Below are positions 56,877-64,000 of a stretch of DNA of 64,000 bases, in pieces. Below the pieces are notes generated by a model. That model was not told the DNA's origin. It did not search any database and saw only the letters and a list, made by a program, of their open reading frames with translations. Source of the DNA: Silene conica (Eukaryota; Streptophyta; Magnoliopsida; Caryophyllales; Caryophyllaceae); the NCBI GenBank assembly GCA_029255685.2, contig CM055313.2, positions 71,464,641-71,528,640 of the forward strand, written 5' to 3'. The position numbers and the translations under genes were made by a program. Every line of letters begins with the position of its first letter. Position 1 is the first letter of the stretch.

Positions 56877-59532
56877 TCATCCAATTTTTGCAACCAAACT
56901 TTGATTAACGCATTCTGAGTTTCTAATGCCTAGTCCGCCATCCATTTTCCTAAGCTGTAAAAAAGTCTTACTACACCAGTGGATGCCCTTACCATGTATA
57001 CCCTTTCCCCACCAAAATTGTGAAATCATTGAGTCGATCTTTGATGTCACACTTACCGGCATACGAAATGCAGATAGAGAATATATTGATAGTGAGGAAA
57101 GAATAGAAGCAATAAGAGTCAATTTACCTCCTGTAGATAGAAATTTATTATTCCAGGATAGGATACGTCGTCGGACCTTTTCGATAACCATAACATTAAT
57201 CTCCTTTTTTGTTCGTCCATATTCTAAAGGTAGTCCCAAATAAGTTCCCATTTGTCGTGGCTGTCGAATAGAAAGGGTTTTCATGCATTTTGTAGTTGTT
57301 GCCAAAGTACAGTTCGGGCTAAACGTAATGGATGTTTTGTCTTTATTAAGTCGCTGACCCGCAATAGCACAGTATGTGTCTAAACTTTCTTAATACCCTG
57401 ACAGTGTACTTCTGTTGCATGTGAAAAAATGATAAGGTCATCCGCAAATAATAAATGAGAGACCCTTATAGCAGTGCGAGATATTTGTATTCCCTTAACC
57501 AAAGAGCGTCTTTGTGCTTCTTGAAACATTTGAGATAACACTTCCGTACATAGAGCAAAAAGGAATGGTGATAATGGATCTCCCTGTCTCAAACCACATT
57601 TTGGGGTGAATTTATTGGTTGGTACACCATTAATAACGATCTCATAAGAGACAGTGGTGATATTTTCCATAATAATCTGAATGATATTCGATGGGAAACC
57701 CATATATAACAAAGTTGCATGAACGAAATTCCATCGTATCCTATCATAAGCTTTGCTCATGTTCACTTTCATCCCCAATAAGCCCTCCTTTCCATTATTT
57801 TTTGTGTTTATATGGTGAAAGATTTCGTGGCTGATCAGAATGTTATTAGTAATTGACCTTCCGGGGATAAATCCATTTTGGAAATCTCCTACAAGATTAT
57901 TCATATATCCCTTGACTCTGTTTGCAATACACTTCGACAAAATTCTCATCAGAACATTACATAGACTGATTGGTCTGTAATGTTCTACTTTTTCTGGTGC
58001 ATCATTTTTTGGAATTAGCACAATCGATGTTTTGTTGAATTTTTTTAGAATATGCCCTTCATTTAACATTTTTAACAGAGCCTTTGAAACATCATTTTTG
58101 ATAAATTTCCAAAATTTCTGGAAGAAAATACCTGTAATTCCATCAGGTCCCGGTGATTTATTATGCCCCATTTGGAATACTGCCGTACGAATTTCCTTAT
58201 TCGTAAAAGACCTCTTTAAATCATCATGTTGATCAGGAGTTAATTTTCTTTGAAGGGAATTGAAAATATGTTTGTTTTTTTCGCAGAAAACATTGAAAGG
58301 TTCCGGAGTAGATGATGTCTCAAAAATATTTTCGAAAAACTTAGCAAAAGATCGAGCAATTGTATCTTCATCAAAGGACCACTGCCCATCATCTAATTTG
58401 ATTCCAACTATCTTATTTTGACGTTGCCGATGCTTGAAGAAGTTAAAAAAATACTTTGTGCATGCGTCACCCTCAGTTAACCATTTTATCTTAGCCCTTT
58501 GTTTCCAGAAAATGGTGACCGCCTTATTAAATTCGATGAAACGAGCATGTGTGTTGTTATATAAATTCTCACTTGCACCACTGAAAACACATTCAAGATT
58601 ATCCGAGAGTTCATCGTCAAAATCAGACCATTGCTTGTGCCATTCCTTTTTCTTATTTATGGTCCAAGATTTAAAAGCCTCTCTTATTCTATGTAGTTTG
58701 CAACCCAATCTATAACACATTGATCCCTTATCCGACTTAAACCACTCTTGTTGTAAACCCGAGACTGTTTTAGTATGATTAAGAGACCACGATTCAATTT
58801 TAAAGGATGCCTTATGTTTCTTATTATTATTTTGATTTTGAAAAATTAGAGGTGCATGGTCGGAACATTGTATTGGGAGGTGTAGGATGTGTGTATCTGG
58901 GAAAAGATCAAACCATTTTGATGAGGCAAGACCTTTGTCCAAACGTTCGTAAATACGCTCATGGCCTTTCCGGTTGTTACACCAAGTGAACCGAGGCCCT
59001 TTAAAAGAAATGTCAGTTAGTGCGTTACTACATTTCCATGTTGAAAATTCCTGGGCACCAAAGATATATCCCATTTGCCCCCTAACTTGTCCTCCATATA
59101 TTCGACTTGGTTGAAGTCACCTACTAATACATATTCTGCATCTAACAAAGATAATGCCTGTTCTATAGCTGCCCAGACAATCTGCCGTTTATGTCTTTTT
59201 GGTGCACCATAAACAGCACAAAAATACCAAAAGAGATGGGGATTTTCATTGATCTTCAAAATGATAAGGTTAGGTGATGATGAGATATGAGTTATATGTA
59301 GGGATGATCTTCATCCAACCCATAGCCCTCCCTTAGTACCCCTAGCATCAACGCCCACAGACGAAGTAAAGCCAAACTGTCCAAAAAGGCTGTCCACCCG
59401 ACTAGCCATACATTTAGTTTCAGAAAGGAAAAGAAAATCTAAGATACTACTATAGATAACCGCTTTTATTTTTGCTATTGCAGGTGCCAGCGGGTCATTT
59501 AAGCCCCTGCAGTTCCAGACTAATGCCTTCAT
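56877..59532 (-). pseudogene. LINE ORF2: endonuclease and reverse transcriptase
   Basis: 59532-59311 begins MKALVWNCRGLN with LFLSETKC, the AP-endonuclease start, and ends at an in-frame stop. 59259-59017 holds FWYFCAVYGAP and VLVGDFNQ. 59074-57380, in another frame, completes the endonuclease (SDHAPLIF with the catalytic His) and holds the RT: KSPGPDGITG, YRPISLCNV, GFIPGRSITNN, MSKAYDRIRW, LRQGDPLSPFLF and FADD. 57305-56877 continues as the RT thumb (YLGLPLEYGR, LSWNNKFLSTGGKL, WWGKG). At least three frame changes or stops break it. ORF2 nicks target DNA and copies the RNA in place. Confidence 0.9.
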
Positions 59533-61105
59533 TGAGAGTTAGGGGATTGATTGAGTTCAATCCCCGCAAAACCTTGTTGATCCTCCTGAACTGGCAACGA
59601 ACTTTCTGATGATGTAGATAGAATAATCAGATCTTCATTCTTTAGTGCAACATGAAAGGAGCTTTTGAAATCAGACACACCAGTAGCAGCTCGTTTTGGA
59701 CTGCTAGACATAGCTTGAAAACTCTCCCAGCAATAAAGATCGTCTGTATTAAAGGATTGTGACCCTGGGTCTGAGAAGGCCTTCCTATTTTTCTGAAACT
59801 TATTGTTGAGAGCTGTTGACGATTCACCAATGTGCATTTCTTTTCCTTTGCCCACGAAAACCTGGTTTGAACTAATATCACCAGACAGTAGAAGAGTTTC
59901 TTGGTTCAAAGGGTGAGTGACAATATCAGTGTTAACTCTTGGTGGTATCTCTGGTTGATTGATATTAAGATGTTGATCCTCATTCAGAGCAAGTAGAAAA
60001 TTAATGTTGTCCAAGGCATCATGGAATGTTTCAGAGTTATCAGATGATGATTTAAAAGAACTCATAATAGAAGTGGATGATGAGGAGATAAAAGGCCATT
60101 CAGGTGTAGGCACAGGGGTAGATCCAGTAGAGTTTGGTTCATTTCCATGGAACTGATTATCCATTTCATTATCATAAGGTGTAACCCGTGTCTGTATAGG
60201 CTCGTGGTATGTGATAGGTAAGAAATAAGGCATGTCAACCCTCTGATTATAGCCTCTTGCATCATTTTCATGACTAATCCTATAAGGATCATTCTCCACT
60301 CTAACTGAAATAGAATTTAGAATGAAAGAAGTCTCATTGAAAGGATATTCGAATTCACCTTGGCCTCTAATGTGGGCATTAGAAGGAATAAATTGATCCT
60401 CCAACTGATTTTGATCATCCATAGCTGGTAATGGTGTTACTCTTTCTGGATGTTCACCCTGTCCCATAGCTTGTACATCATTCAACATTGTTGTATTGTA
60501 ATTACCCTCCATAACAGGTGTTTGAAACTGATGTTGAATATGGTCTTCATTATTTTGTTGTTGCTGGATTCTGATGTTATCACCCCCGTTAGTGACTGTA
60601 TACCCATCATGCAAAACCAAACCTTGTTCCTGGTTTCGTTCCGGTTCCAAGGTTGATCCTCAGTGAAACCATCCTCCATTCTATGGTAAAGTGGTCTTGG
60701 AACATGATCGTTTTCATGAACTACGGGAACATCCATAGTAGCTGGCTGAATAGTATCTGCATGTTGTTGATTCATGACTTGAGGGATGCCAAATTGATTG
60801 AGATCATTAATCAAAACATTTTGTTCAATTTGAACATCTCCATTTGTATCCACCTGTACAAAAACCTCAGTGTCTTCCTGGGTTTGTTGCTGAATTTGTA
60901 AGTCCACATGACCATTTGTTGCATCATTTTCCTGTTCTTGAAAATTAAAGGCATGTTCCTGAAAACCATTGTTTACATCTGCATGCATCAGATCTGTGTC
61001 TTGATGAGTCTCATTTTGAGCTTCAACTTCCATTCCTTGATTAAATTGAGTAGATGGTACTGGATCATTCTCATTCATATGTTGCATGTTTGGTTGAAGA
61101 ACCAA
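59529..61105 (-). pseudogene. LINE ORF1 C-terminal region, Asn/Gln-rich
   Basis: Two overlapping frames (61105-60482 and 60650-59529) represent one protein split by a frameshift near 60600. The retained part has no zinc knuckle or DUF4283. It is rich in Asn, Gln, His and Asp (for example LQIQQQTQEDTEVFVQ, NQQHADTIQP), then Ser-rich (SSSSTSIMSSFKSSSD). Its TGA overlaps the ORF2 ATG as ATGA at 59532-59529. The first 5' codons run straight into flanking DNA at the truncation point. Confidence 0.75.
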
Positions 61106-61111
61106 ATTAAG

Positions 61112-61241
61112 TTAGTTCGAGTGTAGTATATTATTGGATTAGTTTTGGTAAGATAGAGTCATTTTGGGTTTGTTGGTCGAGTTATTTTCGGGTCAACTAG
61201 GTTGGGTCATTTTCGGGTTAATGATTAGGAGAGAAAAGTTA
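61112..61241. other. Short intergenic stretch with GGGTCATTTTCGGGT words
   Basis: Resembles the decayed subterminal sequence of hAT-type elements seen elsewhere in the window. No gene. Confidence 0.35.
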
Positions 61242-61250
61242 AATTTTTTA

Positions 61251-61799
61251 GGGATATTGTACAAGGTACCCCTCAATTTTTCGACTTTCTACGTAGTACC
61301 CTACACTTTTTGAACATACATGGTACCCCTAACTGTTGTCATTATTACAAAGTGTGCCCTTAAACTTTATTTTCCACCAATTAAACTCAATTTTAGGCGT
61401 TAAATAATTACTTAGGCGCATAACCAAACTTGACATTTATCATCCCATGACATAAGGACTCTATTAAAATTAATGTACATTCTTTGAACGTGATAATTTG
61501 GCAAAGATCAATAATTTTCCCGACAATATTTTTTTAGCCCATATATATCTATAAATATTAGGATCGAGATGGATATTGAGTCTAATAAAATCTTTATGTC
61601 ATGTGATAATAATTGACGGGCTTGCTTACACGTTCAAGTTATCACTTAAAGCTTACAAATGAGTTTAATTGACGGAAAATGAAGTTTAGGGGTATACGTA
61701 GTGATAATGACAACAATTAGGGGTATCATATATGTTTTAAAAAGTGTAGGGGTACCATGTAGAAAGTCGAAAAATTGAGGGTACCATGTAGAATATCCC
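61251..61799. mobile_element. Mutator-type MITE with long inverted repeats (549 bp)
   Basis: Ends GGGATATTGTACAAGGTACC and, inverted, GGGATATTCTACATGGTACC begin inverted repeats that stay recognisable for about 100 bp (CTCAATTTTTCGACTTTCTA, AACTGTTGTCATTAT). A perfect 9-bp duplication AATTTTTTA (61242-61250 and 61800-61808) is the Mutator superfamily hallmark. No transposase. Confidence 0.92.
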
Positions 61800-61846
61800 A
61801 ATTTTTTATTATTACATATTTATAATTTGGTTTTGATAATTGATTA

Positions 61847-62103
61847 TTTCGTTCATTCAATTGGATTCTATACATTTCACTTTTTGGCATTATTCATAAG
61901 TGGAGTGAATCTTAACACAATTTCTAATATATAACACAAAAGATAGTCATGTGAGATCTTGTTTAAACTGTCTTACCGAGTACATTATGAATATCAAAGT
62001 TTTATAATTTTTATCATATATAACTAAATATATTAACAAAAAAAAACGGGTATTGACAAACGTGAATAAAACAAATGTATAAAATTCATTGAAATGGGGG
62101 AAG
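61847..62103. mobile_element. Stowaway-type MITE (family S), third and most diverged copy
   Basis: Right end CATTGAAATGGGGGAAG next to TA (62104-62105). Left end TTTCGTTCATTCAATTGGAT, decayed, next to TA (61845-61846). The body matches 44546-44806 (GAGATCTTGTTTAAACTGTC, ACGGGTATTGACAAACGTG). About 257 bp. Confidence 0.8.
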
Positions 62104-62105
62104 TA

Positions 62106-63599
62106 TTATTTATTTTTTAAGTTAAATGATATTGCGCATGCTTTCAAATTACTCATTTTAAGTGTTTTTATCGATCATTTCCGGATAATGTGGGTTTGGA
62201 TCAGGGTATGTTACAGGTCAACAAAAGTCAAACCATATTCTGGTCGGGTGGGTTAATTCGAGTTTGACGTCTCATTTGAGTGTTATATTTCGTGTCAGTC
62301 TTTCCAGGTCAAGTCACCAACTCACCAGGTAGCCTTGGTTTCTCAGGCCACGGCAAGACTTGTAAAGTTCTGATCCATGGCACGATTGACCGAACACGAC
62401 CATACTTGGGCCTTGTTCTTTTATGCTAATGGGAGCTAAACTAAATTGAATTGAATTGAATAAAGTTGAACTAAAACTGAATGAAATAAGACTTATTTTG
62501 TGAAGATATGAGCCGATCCAAAATTCAGGCAAAAACCTTGTTCCATAGGTCAATTCGTTTTATCTAGTGGGCCATGAATTAGTTTGATTAAAAGTCAAAA
62601 TAAACACTAAGGATTATTAAAATATTAATATGTCTATAAAATTCGAAGTAATAACTTAAAAAACTAATTTTTTAAGAATAAATTAGAAATTACTACCTTT
62701 TGAAACACGTTTTTTTAAAATTACTGCATTTTAAATTTTTTTTCTAAAATTATTCCCTTATTAATATTCAGGCAAGAAATTGCACCAAAAGGATTATACA
62801 ACCAGATGTATAATAGCATCGCACAATCATGGTGTATTTTATCGAGCTTATGCGTATATTTGTTGAGCTTTTAAACTATTTTGAGTTATATTTTAATTTT
62901 TTTATATTAAAATTAAAATATAGTTAAACCTATATGTATTGTGTTTTAGTTGTATAATAATTTTCGATTCTCAATATTTTGTCAAGGAGTTCATAAATTT
63001 TACCATATAGCTCATATTCTTTCTAATAAAGCTCGAATTTTCTATTAAAAAGCTCAAAATATGTGCAGAAAATTGTACACCTCTAGTGGAATAATCCGCT
63101 TATTGAAGAATTTGCTCCCACATTCCCAATCCAGGCCTGTTTCCGACTTTTTTTAAAAAAAACTGGTGTAACACCCGTGAAAATTCACGGGGTTGTTAAT
63201 TTCAATTTTGTAAAGTATGTGATCAATTACCGTCGTTAATACGACAAAGCAATACGTGGTTTATTTTTAAAAAATCATTAAATATTAGACGTTTGACATA
63301 TCACTTGAGAAAGCGTATTCTATACATTAGAAATGAGAAATTATTAATTTTCAGTAAAATACGTTTTAGTTAAAAAATTGGAAAAAAATTGTTTTTATGG
63401 GTTGAAAGATGGAGGATGAATGAAGAGGAAGAGGAAGAAAAAGGGATTTAAGAGGAAAAAAAAAAGGTGGGAGACAACTGTGATTTAGAGAAGTTTATGG
63501 AAAATACAAAAGATTTATGGAAGAATGAAATGAATTGGAAAATTTTCTAGGTCAGTTTAATTTTTTTGATAAGGTGACTGGTTCCACAAAATTGATGAT
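62106..63599. other. Intergenic AT-rich region, no gene
   Basis: 62200-62330 contains GGTCGGGTGGGTTAATTCGAG-like relic words. 63172-63202 has a small inverted repeat around CACCCGTGAAAATTCACGGGG. 63415-63470 is purine-rich. The frame at 62314-62553 has no domain. Confidence 0.45.
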
Positions 63600-63619
63600 T
63601 AGTTGTTATTAATATTTTG

Positions 63620-64000
63620 TAATTAAGTTTTTTATTAGGTTTTGAGAATTGATACCCATATTAATTAACACGGTTATATTAATTAAGAAGGTTAATTAGG
63701 TGGTTGCATTGTATAATTAATTTTTGTTTTTTTAATTTGATTTTGAGAATTGGTACCCATATTAATTAACACGGTTAGGTGATTGTATAATTAGTTTCAG
63801 TTTTTTATTTGGTTTTGAACATTGGTACCCATATTAATTAACACGGTTAATTAAGTGGTTGTATAATTAATTTCAGTTTTTTATTTGGGTTTGAGAATTG
63901 GTACCCATATTAATTAACACGTTTATATTAATTAACACAGTTAATTAGGTGATTGTATAATTAATTTCAGTTTTTTTTAATTGGTTTTGAGAATTGTTAC
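63620..64000. repeat. Tandem repeat, core unit about 72-76 bp, continuing past the window
   Basis: TACCCATATTAATTAACACG recurs at about 63653, 63754, 63826 and 63902, and a fifth unit is cut by the window end. Each unit also contains GTATAATTARTTTCAGTTTTTT and GGTTTTGARAATTG. Spacing alternates between about 72-76 and 94-101 bp because some units carry an extra TTATATTAATTAA-type segment of about 22-28 bp. Confidence 0.9.

Larger units (their letters stand above)
55334..61105 (-). mobile_element. L1-type LINE, 5' truncated, inactive (5.8 kb)
   Basis: Minus-strand order is ORF1 tail, endonuclease, reverse transcriptase, RNase H, then a 19-base poly(A) tail (poly-T at 55334-55352). ATTAAG borders both ends (55328-55333 and 61106-61111), a short candidate target duplication. 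The ORF1 part lacks its N-terminal nucleic-acid-binding domain, as expected from 5' truncation. ORF2 is nearly full length but has several frameshifts and stops. Confidence 0.9.

Overview
This is plant nuclear DNA, almost certainly from a eudicot. The genes are intron-bearing plant families (IQD calmodulin-binding protein, PRE-type HLH, ribosomal protein uS4/RPS9, PLATZ, F-box, LEA_2/NHL). The space between them is filled with Copia, Gypsy, LINE, hAT, Mutator and Stowaway elements in AT-rich DNA. The MITE and LTR flavour would fit Caryophyllales, but that is a low-confidence impression and no taxon-specific gene was seen.

Layout. 1-16403 is a layered transposon nest on the minus strand. An old, 3'-truncated Copia element with short LTRs (about 350-16403) was hit by a 657-bp hAT-type element (1672-2328), by a complete 10.2-kb Copia (2435-12671, target duplication CCATG, LTRs of 1080 bp differing at 8 sites), and, in its own LTR, by a 1-kb hAT-type element. 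That last element then received a 654-bp hAT element and a second copy of its own family, 9 bp apart (13759-16385). The young Copia itself carries a 1597-bp solo LTR (8468-10064, duplication TATAT) in its untranslated leader.

16.4-25.1 kb is genic: an F-box/FBA gene (16969-18177), a headless F-box pseudogene on the other strand, an NDR1/HIN1-like LEA_2 membrane protein (19859-20566), a frameshifted thaumatin-like fragment (21642-22057) and a divergent PLATZ-type zinc protein on the minus strand (24399-25100). 25.1-34 kb is repeat-rich: the 3' end of a Gypsy-like element with a 2.1-kb LTR, a (TA)29 microsatellite, a Stowaway MITE and an LTR/PBS relic.

34-42 kb holds one six-exon IQD gene (CDS 35837-41821, 587 aa predicted) with a 5'UTR intron and MITE relics in its first coding intron. 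42-51 kb is a MITE and LTR cluster. It includes a TRIM element inside a Stowaway MITE, with tandem and inverted LTR copies, and a 2.4-kb solo LTR containing a hAT-type MITE. 51-55 kb holds a two-exon PRE/ILI-type HLH gene and a three-exon RPS9 gene, both on the minus strand. 55.3-61.1 kb is a 5'-truncated L1-type LINE with broken ORFs. It is followed by a Mutator-type MITE, a third copy of a Stowaway family, and a tandem repeat that runs off the right edge.

The resident genes are unrelated housekeeping or regulatory loci and form no pathway. The most interesting signals are in the repeats: a CpG-rich palindromic word (core TCGACCGA) clustered in three different LTR elements, a duplicated polypurine-tract/LTR-start module, self-insertion of a hAT-type family, and a TRIM whose inverted LTR makes a perfect 43-bp hairpin arm.
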